From positions 992,001-1,056,000 of the forward strand of contig NZ_JANADR010000001.1 of NCBI RefSeq assembly GCF_024199925.1: a stretch of 64,000 bases of DNA. Direction: 5' to 3'. Numbering within the stretch: position 1 is the stretch's first letter; every line of letters begins with the position of its first letter. Origin of the DNA: Bradyrhizobium sp. CCGUVB1N3 (lineage in GTDB: Bacteria > Pseudomonadota > Alphaproteobacteria > Rhizobiales > Xanthobacteraceae). This document shows positions 56,154 to 64,000 of this stretch, piece after piece. The notes beneath the pieces are model-generated. The model saw only the letters and a list, made by a program, of their open reading frames with translations. It was not told the origin of the DNA and made no database searches. Made by a program: the position numbers and the translations under genes.

Positions 56154-57302
56154 ATGAATCTTCCCGATCATGGTCTTCCCAATCATTTCGAACTGCTCGC
56201 AACCGATGGCACTGCGCGCACCGGCCGCCTGACCACGCCCCATGGCGTGGTGCGCACGCCTGCCTTCATGCCGGTCGGCACCGCAGGCGCCATGAAGGGC
56301 ATGCATTGGCGCGAGGTGCGCGAGGCCGGTGCCGACATCGTGCTCGGCAACACCTATCATCTGATGCTGCGGCCGGGCGCGGAACGCATCGCAGCGCTCG
56401 GCGGCCTGCAGAAGTTCACCGGCTGGAACGGCCCGATGCTGACCGATTCCGGCGGCTTCCAGGTGATGTCGCTGTCGGATTTGCGCAAGGTCAGCGAGAA
56501 GGCGGTCACCTTCCGCTCGCATATCGACGGTGCCAAGGTCGAATTGTCGCCCGAGCGTTCGATCGAGGTGCAGCGCTATCTCGGCTCCGATATCGCCATG
56601 CAGATGGACGAGTGCGTGCGGCTGCCGGCCGAGCGCGACGACATCGAGCGCGCGATGCGGTTGTCGCTGCGCTGGGCGGAACGGAGCAAGCGCGCCTTCG
56701 AGAGCGCGCCCGAAGGCTACATGCTGTTCGGCATCGTGCAGGGCGGCGACGTTCCGTCGCTGCGGCATGCGAGCGCGGAAGGCCTGGTCGAGATCGGCTT
56801 TCACGGCTACGCGATCGGCGGGCTCGCGGTCGGCGAGCCGCAGGATGTGATGCTGGCGATGATCGACGAGACCGCGCCGGCGTTACCGTCCGAACGGCCG
56901 CGTTATTTGATGGGCGTCGGCACGCCGGATGATCTTCTCGAAGCCGTGAAACGCGGCATCGACATGTTCGATTGCGTGATGCCGACGCGTAATGGCCGCC
57001 ACGGCGTCGCCTTCACGCGCTTCGGTCAGGTGAACCTGCGCAACGCACGCCACGCCGACGATCCGCGGCCGCTCGATGAAGAGAGTTCGTGGCCATCCGC
57101 GCGCAACTACGCGCGCGCCTATCTCCACCATCTCGTCAAGTCAGGCGAGACGCTCGGCGCAATGCTGCTGTCGGATATCAATATCGCCTATTACCAGTCC
57201 CTGATGCAGGGCATCAGGGACGCAATCGCAAACGGCAAATTCGAAGAATTCTATCAGCGTACGCGCGAAGAGTGGGCGAGGGGCGACATCGCCCCACGCT
57301 AG
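56154..57302 (+). CDS. tgt: tRNA-guanine transglycosylase lacking zinc-site cysteines
   Basis: A 382-residue Tgt that exchanges guanine-34 of tRNA for preQ1. Catalytic parts are intact: [11 protein letters not shown] (general acid/base Asp, near residue 98), [19 protein letters not shown] and [17 protein letters not shown] (nucleophile Asp, near 270). The C-terminal zinc site is not: the usual ECDCYTCRNY reads [10 protein letters not shown], so the three Cys ligands are Ser311, Trp313 and Ala316, while the following RAYLHHL keeps His. The fold may be held by other contacts. ATG 56154 is chosen by family start; the ribosome site is weak. queA lies upstream at 50.5 kb. Confidence 0.95.
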   Translation: MNLPDHGLPNHFELLATDGTARTGRLTTPHGVVRTPAFMPVGTAGAMKGMHWREVREAGADIVLGNTYHLMLRPGAERIAALGGLQKFTGWNGPMLTDSGGFQVMSLSDLRKVSEKAVTFRSHIDGAKVELSPERSIEVQRYLGSDIAMQMDECVRLPAERDDIERAMRLSLRWAERSKRAFESAPEGYMLFGIVQGGDVPSLRHASAEGLVEIGFHGYAIGGLAVGEPQDVMLAMIDETAPALPSERPRYLMGVGTPDDLLEAVKRGIDMFDCVMPTRNGRHGVAFTRFGQVNLRNARHADDPRPLDEESSWPSARNYARAYLHHLVKSGETLGAMLLSDINIAYYQSLMQGIRDAIANGKFEEFYQRTREEWARGDIAPR

Positions 57303-57305
57303 CCG

Positions 57306-57521
57306 TCAATTGCACGTGTACGGTTTGACCGAATGCTTGGTCACGAAGCCATAGCCACAGGTGTCGCAAGTCCAGAGATAGCTGATCACGTGGTCTGAGA
57401 CATAGGCGGAGGCTTCGGCGGCGACCATGGAGTCGGCGCAGACGGGACAGGTGGGCAACTCGCTGCAACGTGGATCGCGGCTACGCGCGACGGTCGTCAG
57501 GACTTCAGCAAGTGCTGACAT
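57306..57521 (-). CDS. Small zinc-ribbon-like protein
   Basis: A 71-residue protein with two CxxC pairs, CPVC (near residue 25) and CDTC (near 52), 27 residues apart, which would bind one zinc. YVSDHVISYLWTCDTCGYGF and VTKHSVKPYTCN end it. No signal peptide. GGGAGG lies 9 bases before the ATG. Function unknown; such short zinc ribbons are common in Bradyrhizobium. It converges with tgt, 3 bases from its stop. Confidence 0.75.
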   Translation of the reverse strand: MSALAEVLTTVARSRDPRCSELPTCPVCADSMVAAEASAYVSDHVISYLWTCDTCGYGFVTKHSVKPYTCN

Positions 57522-57744
57522 CGTGGGACCTCCCTGCTGTTGGACGTAAGTCTAACATAAGCAGAGTTCGTTGACGAGGTCGCAACACAAATGCGTTGGT
57601 TTTCTGATATTTAATCTTTGAGCGATTTTGCGATGCAGCGATTTTTTGCGGTGCATCTCTTTGTTGCTTGCGTGTCGTCACAAGCTGTCTCTAACTGAAC
57701 AAGATCGCTGACAAAGCGAACATTGTTGTCATAGGGAGTTCATC

Positions 57745-58722
<978 letters not shown>

Positions 58723-58725
58723 CAC

Positions 58726-58965
58726 ATGGCGGATCAACCGAGGCGGCCGCGGACCCTGGGCGATGCGAGGACGGAGGCCGAAGCCGCGTTCAAGAAGGTG
58801 ACCGCCAAGGTTGCTGTGGCGCCGCCGAAGCCGAACGTGGCGCCGGGCATCAAGGAGCAGGTCACGCTGCGCATCGACCAGGACGTGCTGGAGCATTTCC
58901 AGGAAGGCGGCCCCGGCTGGCAGGACCGCATCAACGAGGCGCTGCGCAAGGCGGCGGGGAAGTAG
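58726..58965 (+). CDS. BrnA-like antitoxin, no toxin partner
   Basis: A 79-residue protein whose C-terminal half (KEQVTLRIDQDVLEHFQEGG, GWQDRINEALRKAAG) is the ribbon-helix-helix-type domain of BrnA antitoxins. BrnA normally follows its RNase toxin BrnT in an operon; here no brnT-like gene is present and the gene instead follows cysK by 3 bases. Orphan BrnA proteins with a Lys/Ala/Pro-rich N-terminus (FKKVTAKVAVAPPKP) are common in rhizobia and may work as DNA-binding regulators. It has no strong ribosome site of its own and may be coupled to cysK. Confidence 0.8.
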   Translation: MADQPRRPRTLGDARTEAEAAFKKVTAKVAVAPPKPNVAPGIKEQVTLRIDQDVLEHFQEGGPGWQDRINEALRKAAGK

Positions 58966-58990
58966 CATTTCTGAGCTACGTCAGCTTTAG

Positions 58991-59126
58991 CCCCTCATCC
59001 TGATAAGCACGGAACGCGCGTCTCGAAGGATGAAGGCCAAGGTGCAAGAGCGCGGGCCTGCATGGTTCTCCCGGCGATGCGAAGCATCGTCCGGATTCGG
59101 CGCTGACGCGCCTCCTCACCATGAGG
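58991..59126. repeat. Dispersed palindromic repeat pair (CCTTCGAGACGC type)
   Basis: CCCTCATCCTGATAAGCACG to GCGCGTCTCGAAGGATGAAGG, then CCCGGCGATGCGAAGCATCG and GCGCCTCCTCACCATGAGGC. It follows the BrnA-like gene. Confidence 0.72.
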
Positions 59127-59156
59127 CGAGAAAAGGAAAAGAGGGGGAGAAAAGAA

Positions 59157-59180
59157 AAAGCCCGGCGAGAGCCGGGCTTT
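59157..59180 (-). terminator. Terminator of the caspase-like gene
   Basis: AAAGCCCGGC (59157-59166) and GCCGGGCTTT (59171-59180) pair perfectly over 10 bp with a GAGA loop. On the minus strand it is followed by TTCTTTTCTCC. Confidence 0.85.
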
Positions 59181-59216
59181 CTTGTTGTCGCTGCTCGGGA
59201 GCTGCGGCTTGGCGCC

Positions 59217-60659
59217 TTACCGCCGCAACATGCCGCCCACCACGCCGCCCATGACACCGCCGATGAAGGCGGCGCCGGCGGCATCGCCGCTGCCGCTGCG
59301 CTGGACGGGCGCGGGCGCGCTGGCGGTGTTGCTGGGGGCGCGACGGGGAGGCTGCTGACCGGAGCTGCCGCTATTGGCGGTCGGCGCCGCTGTCGCGACG
59401 ATCTCGGAGAGCAGGGCCTTGTGCTGGAGCTTGTTGAGATAGCCCGAGACCGGATAACTGCGCGCGGCCTGCCAGCGCTTGATCACGCTGCGGGTCTCGT
59501 CGGTGAACACACCGGTCAGCTTGGTGTCGAAGCCGAGTCCGGTGAGGCGGTGCTGCACGTCGCGGCGCGAGCCCTTGTCGAGCCCGATTTGGTCCTCGGT
59601 GAGCTGGGTGGCTTCGTCCGTGAAGGTCGCGGGATCGACGCCGGCATTGAGGGTACGCGTCGTCGTCGACGGACCGGTCTTGATTGCCGCAATGCGCGCC
59701 AGCGCCAGCGCCTTGAACTGGCCGTTCGGATAGGCGGAGAGATAGGCGTTGAGCTCTTCCGGCTTGTTGGATTCCTTCACCGAGCGCCAGTATTCGAGCT
59801 CGACATTGGCCGCATCGGTATTGCCGCTCGCGGCCGCCGGGGCTGCGCCCGTCGCGGTCGGTGCCGCGTTGGCCACCTGCTGGCCCTGCTGTGACGGATT
59901 GAGATAGACGGCGCCGATCAGGTTGGTGTGGCCCCAGGGAAGCTGACCCTTGTGGGTCTCCTCGTTGACCTGGGCGCGCACCGACGTCATCGCCTGCTGG
60001 ATCTCGACGCCGGGTTTGGTGATGTTGTCGATCAGCGCGCGGGTGAACGGGCTGTTGTTGCCTTCCTGGCCGTCGAGCGCCGTTTGTCCCGGGCCGGTCG
60101 CGAACGCGATCAGCGTGCCTTCGCCCGACTTCATCTCGGCGAGGCCGGTCTGGACGTTGACGCTGCGGGTCGCCGAGTTGGACTTGATCTTGGCGGCAAA
60201 GGGATTGTCGCGGCAGGCATCGAGGAACACCAGCTTGACCTTGGCATCGCCCATGGTCTGGTCGAGCGTCAGGTCGATATTGATGGCGGCCCCTAGCTTG
60301 ACGTCCATCTCCGACTTGATGTCGGCATCGACCGGCAGGAGGTAATTGGTGCCGCCGACGGCAATGCCATGGCCGGCGTAGTAGAACACCGCGACGTCAG
60401 AGCCCTGCGCCTTGCGGCCGAAGTCCAGCAGCTTCTCCGTCATCTGGTCGCGGCTGAGGTTGGAGCCTTCGATCACCTCGAAACCGACGTTGCGCAGCGT
60501 CGCCGCCATTGCCTTGGCGTCGATCGGCGGATTCGGCAATTGCGCGACGTTCTTGTAGGCGCCGTTGCCGACCACGAAGGCGACTCGACGGTCGGCCTTC
60601 GCGGCGCTGACCGACAACGCCATGCACATCAGCGAAACGAGAATGGTGAGATAGCGCAT
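59217..60659 (-). CDS. Exported caspase-like protein with peptidoglycan-binding domain
   Basis: A 480-residue exported protein. Signal peptide 1-22 (YLTILVSLMCMALSVSAA). Residues 24-255 are a caspase (peptidase C14) domain with the dyad His97 in YYAGHGIAVGG and Cys149 in VFLDACRDNPF; VGGTNYLLPVDADI and GQTALDG with NSPFTRAL complete it. A Gly/Ala linker and a helical repeat follow (ELEYWRSVKESNKPEELNAY), then a peptidoglycan-binding-like domain (VQHRLTGLGFDTKLTGVFTD, RSVIKRWQAARSYPVSGYLN). The tail ends in a hydrophobic Gly-zipper (FIGGVMGGVVGGMLRR). Bacterial orthocaspases of this type cut after Arg or Lys; target unknown. ATG 60659 gives the signal peptide. Confidence 0.9.
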   Translation of the reverse strand: MRYLTILVSLMCMALSVSAAKADRRVAFVVGNGAYKNVAQLPNPPIDAKAMAATLRNVGFEVIEGSNLSRDQMTEKLLDFGRKAQGSDVAVFYYAGHGIAVGGTNYLLPVDADIKSEMDVKLGAAINIDLTLDQTMGDAKVKLVFLDACRDNPFAAKIKSNSATRSVNVQTGLAEMKSGEGTLIAFATGPGQTALDGQEGNNSPFTRALIDNITKPGVEIQQAMTSVRAQVNEETHKGQLPWGHTNLIGAVYLNPSQQGQQVANAAPTATGAAPAAASGNTDAANVELEYWRSVKESNKPEELNAYLSAYPNGQFKALALARIAAIKTGPSTTTRTLNAGVDPATFTDEATQLTEDQIGLDKGSRRDVQHRLTGLGFDTKLTGVFTDETRSVIKRWQAARSYPVSGYLNKLQHKALLSEIVATAAPTANSGSSGQQPPRRAPSNTASAPAPVQRSGSGDAAGAAFIGGVMGGVVGGMLRR

Positions 60660-60792
60660 CTGAATTCCCCAACAGAATCGAATTCGAAGCAGCAAAAGCG
60701 GGTCCAAACTTACACGAAAACGCCGCGCGTCGGCACCCACAGTGCCCAACCCTTGCCGATAACCGAGTATGTCCCCAGAGGCCGCCCCTTCA

Positions 60793-60810
60793 GCGTGATC
60801 CAGATCACGC
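60793..60810. promoter_or_regulatory. CRP/FNR-like palindrome
   Basis: A perfect 18-bp palindrome, GCGTGATC, CA, GATCACGC, with the GTGA-N6-TCAC core of CRP-type sites. It lies 142 bp upstream of the caspase-like gene and 4 bases past the stop of the DMT transporter gene. Confidence 0.4.
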
Positions 60811-60814
60811 TTTG

Positions 60815-61723
60815 CTACTCCGATTGGTCGCGAGCCCTATGGAATTGGTTCACTGCGCGGGCGGAAACCTGCGCCGTCGGCTTCAAGTTCAGAAGATTGC
60901 CCAGCAGGATCAGCAGGGCGCCGACTACCGTCCATGCGTCGAGCCGCTCTGAATACAACAACCAGCCGGCGGTCGCCGTCAGTGGAACCCGCAGGAAATC
61001 CATCGGCACGACGATGGTGGCATCGGCGTAGCGCATCGCGCTGGCGAGACAGTAATGCGCAAATGTGCCGCATATGGCGACCACCATCACCCAGCCCCAG
61101 ACATAGGTCGGCGGCCAGGCCCAGACATAGAGCGCCGGAAAGAAGCCCGCGACCGCCTGCACGACGATCATCCAGAACAGGATCGCCAGCGCGCTCTCGG
61201 TGTGCGCCAGCGACTTCACCAGCACCATCGACACGCCGAAACCCATGGCGGCGCCGAGCGCGATCAACTGGCCGGGATTGATCTCGCCCATCGCGGGCCG
61301 GACGATGATGATCACGCCGACGAGGCCAAGCACGATTGCGGCAATCTTCCACGGCGTCATGCGCTCGGACAGGAAGCCTGCAGCCAGGATCGCGGTCCAG
61401 ATCGGCATGGTGAACTCGATCGCCACCACCTGGCCGATCGGGATCAGCGTCAGCGCGAAGAACCAGCCGAGCTGCGAGACGTAGTGGATCAGGTTACGCA
61501 CGATGTGCTGGGGCAGGCGAACGGTCTTGAGCGTCGCAAAGCCGCCGGCGCGATAGATGATCGGATAGAGCAGGACGAAACCGATCAGCGAGCGCACTTC
61601 CATCAATTGGAAGACGTTCATCTGCCGTGCGGCTTCGCGGCCGGCGACCGCCATGACCAGCGTCAGTGACAGCCAGCCGGCCATCCACAGCGCAGCCATC
61701 GGTTTGGACGGGGTGATGCTCAT
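60815..61723 (-). CDS. EamA/DMT family transporter
   Basis: A membrane protein of about 302 residues with ten predicted helices in two EamA repeats (ALWMAGWLSLTLVMAVAGRE, WFFALTLIPIGQVVAIEFTM, LAAGFLSERMTPWKIAAIVL; second repeat ILFWMIVVQAVAGFFPALYV, YCLASAMRYADATIVVPMDF, GWLLYSERLDAWTVVGALLI). The SERM/SERL loops are the usual EamA signature. Related to the S-adenosylmethionine/riboflavin-type DMT exporters by general look only. The ATG at 61723 is preferred over an upstream TTG (61792). The cytosolic tail is basic. Confidence 0.88.
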   Translation of the reverse strand: MSITPSKPMAALWMAGWLSLTLVMAVAGREAARQMNVFQLMEVRSLIGFVLLYPIIYRAGGFATLKTVRLPQHIVRNLIHYVSQLGWFFALTLIPIGQVVAIEFTMPIWTAILAAGFLSERMTPWKIAAIVLGLVGVIIIVRPAMGEINPGQLIALGAAMGFGVSMVLVKSLAHTESALAILFWMIVVQAVAGFFPALYVWAWPPTYVWGWVMVVAICGTFAHYCLASAMRYADATIVVPMDFLRVPLTATAGWLLYSERLDAWTVVGALLILLGNLLNLKPTAQVSARAVNQFHRARDQSE

Positions 61724-61900
61724 CGGGGCAGGAGAGGGGACGTGAGAGGGCAGGCCGGTATCGGCGACCGGGCGCGCGTTTGCAACGACCAAATCCGCGG
61801 ATGCAGCGATGCGCGGCGGCGCGGGAGGGTGCCATGTCCAGATGTCATTCCGGAGCGATGCAGGGCCAATGCGGTGCTATCGGGTAGCGGGTGTCCCGAG

Positions 61901-62386
61901 CTAGGTACCTGAGGAATCGGTTGGTGAGACGGCCGAGGCCGCAGCCTGCGCGGCGACTGCAAGCTGGGACATGACACGCCCCGCAACACGCGATGCCTCC
62001 TCGCCAAGAGCCTCAGCCAACCGGACCCGGGCGCGCTCCCAGGCGGCCATGGACTCGTCCATCAGCCGGCGGCCCCCGTCGGTAAGCACCAGGCGTTTGC
62101 CGGCTCGGCCCCGCCCCCCATGGTTGCGCACGAGACCCCTCCGCTCGAGGCTCTTTACGCTGCGGCTGAGAGTGGTGGCATCGACCCCGGCGCGCGCCGC
62201 CAGCTCAGCAAGCGTTGGCTCGTGGCTGCCGCCAATCCCCACCAGAAGGCTGAACTGCTCTGCCGTGATCCCCAAGGGCCGAAAGCAGGCATTGTAGTAG
62301 CGCGTGAGCGCCCGCGCCGTGACTCGGGCCTGGAAGGCCGGGCACTCGGTTTCGACGCGGCGATAGAGATCAGAAGCCTCTGTCAT
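61901..62386 (-). CDS. MarR-family regulator
   Basis: A 161-residue MarR-type winged-helix repressor. Core: LGITAEQFSLLVGIGGSHEP, LAELAARAGVDATTLSRSVK (recognition helix), SLERRGLVRNHGGRGRAGKR and LVLTDGGRRLMDES; two helices at the ends form the dimer. It is divergent from a DUF1330-like gene with 65 bases between, and a 20-bp palindrome lies in the gap. Effector unknown. Three Cys-containing positions (TECPAF, YYNACF) could allow redox sensing as in OhrR, but this is a guess. Confidence 0.9.
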   Translation of the reverse strand: MTEASDLYRRVETECPAFQARVTARALTRYYNACFRPLGITAEQFSLLVGIGGSHEPTLAELAARAGVDATTLSRSVKSLERRGLVRNHGGRGRAGKRLVLTDGGRRLMDESMAAWERARVRLAEALGEEASRVAGRVMSQLAVAAQAAASAVSPTDSSGT

Positions 62387-62416
62387 TTGCAGGTCTCGAC
62401 AAGATCCGACTCATAT

Positions 62417-62436
62417 AATACTGTATATGCAGTATT
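62417..62436. promoter_or_regulatory. MarR operator palindrome
   Basis: AATACTG (62417-62423), TATATG, CAGTATT (62430-62436): perfect 7-bp arms between divergent marR and the DUF1330-like gene. TATAAT (62414-62419) overlaps the left arm and reads as a plus-strand -10; TATTAT on the minus strand overlaps as well. Confidence 0.65.
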
Positions 62437-62451
62437 GTTAGGGAGCCCGCC

Positions 62452-62742
62452 ATGACGGCCTATGTCCACGTCAATCTGCGTATAATGGATCCGGCCAGGC
62501 AAGCCGCACTGGCGCCGCGCTTTCAGGCGGCGCTACAGGCAGCAGGAGGCCGCATCCTCCACTTCGGGCCGGTGGCCCAGATGCTGGAAGGGGACGTGGC
62601 GCCATTGCCCATGGCCGGCATCTTCGAATTCGCGACTCTCGCCGACGCGCTGGCGTTTTATCAGTCACCGGGGTACGCGCCGATCAAGGTTGAGCGCGAC
62701 GCGGCGCAGGAAGCACGCGTGTTTGTCGTCGACGCGGGCTGA
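62452..62742 (+). CDS. DUF1330-like small protein
   Basis: A 96-residue protein of the dimeric alpha/beta-barrel (ferredoxin-like) type, closest in look to DUF1330: AYVHVNLRIMDPARQAALAP, FQAALQAAGGRILHFGPVAQ, PLPMAGIFEFATLADALAFY and YAPIKVERDAAQEARVFVVD. The conserved pattern of Phe/Pro in the middle and AxxFYxSPxY fits. No known reaction. The start ATG 62452 has GGGAG 9 bases upstream. It is probably the target of the divergent MarR. Confidence 0.82.
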   Translation: MTAYVHVNLRIMDPARQAALAPRFQAALQAAGGRILHFGPVAQMLEGDVAPLPMAGIFEFATLADALAFYQSPGYAPIKVERDAAQEARVFVVDAG

Positions 62743-63035
62743 GGGGTTTCAAGACCGCGATCGTCCGGCTACGGACGGGTCCCGCTCCGTTTGCGATCTT
62801 CGCAGCAGAGGGCTGCCTATGAAGCCGCTGCCTTGCCATTGTCAAAATCCGGGGCGCGGGCTCGGGGTAGCCGCGGCGTGACAAGGGCGCCGCCGGATTC
62901 AAGCTGGCCGTTGGCCGTTGCGTCTAGCCCAAGCTCAAGGCAGACCTCGCGGTTATGTTCGCCTTGAAAGGCTGGAAGGCCGACGGGCGCCAATTAGGCG
63001 CTCGAAAGGCACAGGGTGATCCGGTGGGTTGCGGA

Positions 63036-63239
63036 TCACTTGCAGATCGAATCCAACACTTGACCGCCGTCGTGCCCAGCCCATCGATCGGCCGTGGCCA
63101 GCACGATCCGGGCGCGCCAGACATGCTTCTGGGGGCTGTTGCGGTCATCGACGATCGCCTGCAAGCGCTTGCGATCGGTCGAACTCAGATGGACGGCGAC
63201 GCCAGTACGCATCCCGCAGACTCGCACGCCGCAAGGCAT
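63036..63239 (-). pseudogene. IS630-type transposase remnant
   Basis: A 67-codon frame resembling the N-terminal HTH part of IS630-family transposases: VHLSSTDRKRLQAIVDDRNS followed by PQKHVWRARIVLATAD, a common opening of that family. After LATAD the frame degenerates; a neighbouring frame gives DGLGTTAV, suggesting a frameshift. The DDE domain is absent and no terminal repeats were found. The 290 bases to its left (62743-63035) hold no gene. Confidence 0.6.
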
Positions 63240-63278
63240 GGGAATCCCGACAAGGACTCTTACGTCGGCATCAATCCA

Positions 63279-63749
63279 CTAGCGCGACATCGAGATGTTG
63301 GCGCCGCGGAACTGGCTGTCGGCCCGCATCGTGACCGTCTGCTTGCTGCCACTCGTGTGCAACCCGATGCTGGCATTGAAGCCAGCGGTCTGGGCGACGA
63401 CCTCGAAGTTTGCGCCGCCGCCGCGGCCCGAAATCACGCCGCTGATGTTGCGGCTGGCCTCGGTCCAGCTGCCGGTGATGGCATTGCCTTCCGCGCGGAC
63501 ATTGGCGGAGAGGTTGAACTTGTAGGCGTCGCTGGCGCAGGTCAGCGACATTTCCATTGCGGGACCTGCGGGCGCGTATTTGGCGCGGCAACGGATGCGT
63601 TCGGTCGATCCGTCGTCGAGGGTGACGGTGCCGCCGCCACTCCAGCTGCCGGCGAGGACGGCGAACGGACCGGACTGCGCCTTGCTTTCCGAATTTGCGA
63701 CTGACGCCGCAAACAAAACGGCGGCCGCAACGAGCAGCCGCCGGTTCAT
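63279..63749 (-). CDS. Exported protein of unknown function
   Basis: A 156-residue exported protein. Signal peptide 1-24 (RLLVAAAVLFAASVANSESK). The mature part looks like an all-beta, lipocalin-like fold: GPFAVLAGSWSGGGTVTLDD, GSTERIRCRAKYAPAGPAME, MSLTCASDAYKFNLSANVRA, GSWTEASRNISGVISGRGGG and a last strand FRGANISMSR. Two Cys (RIRCRAKY, SLTCAS) can form a disulfide. GAGG lies 9 bases before the ATG at 63749. It is followed downstream by an IS remnant and preceded by a similar gene fragment at the window edge. Confidence 0.8.
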   Translation of the reverse strand: MNRRLLVAAAVLFAASVANSESKAQSGPFAVLAGSWSGGGTVTLDDGSTERIRCRAKYAPAGPAMEMSLTCASDAYKFNLSANVRAEGNAITGSWTEASRNISGVISGRGGGANFEVVAQTAGFNASIGLHTSGSKQTVTMRADSQFRGANISMSR

Positions 63750-63768
63750 GACCCGAGCCTCGGTTGGC

Positions 63769-64000
63769 TTATTGGCGCGATGCTTCCCACCGCCCGCTGC
63801 ACGGTATGCCTCCTGATGCTCCATTCCACTTTCCCGATCCGGCGTTGCCGCTGAGTTGACCGTTGGCATATGCACCATTGATCGAAACTTTCACAAGACC
63901 CTCGCGGCCGATGGTGCCGGAAACGTTAGCGCCGGGCGCCGTGATCCGGCCATCGGAAACCGTCAGCATGGAGCTTGCGGTCGGCTCGCAGGAGCCGCTC
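63769..64000 (-). CDS. Exported-type protein, C-terminal fragment
   Basis: The last 76 codons of a gene that enters from the right edge. Visible sequence: SGSCEPTASSMLTVSDGRIT, then TIGREGLVKVSINGAYANGQ, LSGNAGSGKWNGASGGIPCS and GRWEASRQ. It has two Cys at either end of a beta-type repeat, a pattern seen in small secreted proteins of Bradyrhizobium and similar in style to the gene at 63279, 19 bases downstream, so the two are probably co-transcribed. The start is outside the window; an internal ATG at 63969 is not the true start. Confidence 0.7.
   Translation of the reverse strand, partial: SGSCEPTASSMLTVSDGRITAPGANVSGTIGREGLVKVSINGAYANGQLSGNAGSGKWNGASGGIPCSGRWEASRQ

Noticed and set aside
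62743..63035. A gene between the DUF1330-like gene and the IS630 remnant
   Set aside because: Short frames exist on both strands but none has a ribosome site or recognisable sequence; it is probably decayed IS or intergenic DNA.

Overview
The window reads as chromosome from a Bradyrhizobium-like alphaproteobacterium. The evidence is a uniformly high GC content, the gene set uvrA, ssb, gyrA, kup, coaD, queA, tgt and a B12-dependent nrdJ, an alphaproteobacterial GapR/DUF2312 protein, BA14K and Omp25-type surface proteins, a phasin, GAAC-N7-GAAC SOS boxes, and several families of GTAG-headed palindromic repeats of the kind common in that genus. No tRNA, rRNA, CRISPR array or prophage was seen.

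Layout. 0-3.3 kb: a DUF1993 protein and a divergent mobR/mobA pair (3-hydroxybenzoate 4-hydroxylase) with a perfect operator palindrome between them. 3.4-18.5 kb: mostly small exported or hypothetical proteins, with an M15 peptidase, pyridoxal kinase, phasin, Flp pilin, PhnA-type protein, a class III nucleotide cyclase and a lytic transglycosylase. 18.5-22.5 kb: a repeat-rich scar region holding gapR, many REP-type repeats, an IS3-family element and a HEPN-like gene that has lost its 5' end at the IS border. 22.5-32.7 kb: nrdJ with a long leader, an EamA transporter, a dead REP-associated transposase framed by perfect 31-bp inverted REPs, a response regulator/hybrid kinase pair, a BA14K protein and an NDUFA12 homologue. 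32.8-33.1 kb: a gene-free, hairpin-rich stretch ending in a strong terminator (candidate ncRNA). 33.2-43 kb: a DJ-1/GlxA pair, a HAD phosphatase, uvrA with a coupled small gene, two Omp25-like barrels and ssb. 43-52.8 kb: the housekeeping run gyrA, kup, coaD, two cyclophilins around a TonB-like protein, queA and asd. 52.8-64 kb: a PepSY protein, a TetR/patatin pair, tgt, cysK, an orphan BrnA-like protein, a secreted caspase-like protein, a DMT transporter, a MarR/DUF1330 pair, an IS630 remnant and two small exported proteins.

Genes that work together: mobR should control mobA through the shared operator. uvrA and ssb share an SOS box. queA and tgt both act in queuosine modification of tRNA. 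One 21-bp palindrome occurs both before the patatin-tetR genes and before the PepSY gene, suggesting a small TetR regulon. The most striking observation is upstream of asd: a 23-codon threonine-rich leader peptide (7 Thr, with the run TTKTTT) followed by an intrinsic terminator, which looks like a transcription attenuator for aspartate-family amino acid synthesis. Other points worth following are a Tgt that lacks all three zinc-ligand cysteines, GyrA with Gln at the Ser83-equivalent site, and two paralogous exported peptides that keep a conserved 40-nt leader.
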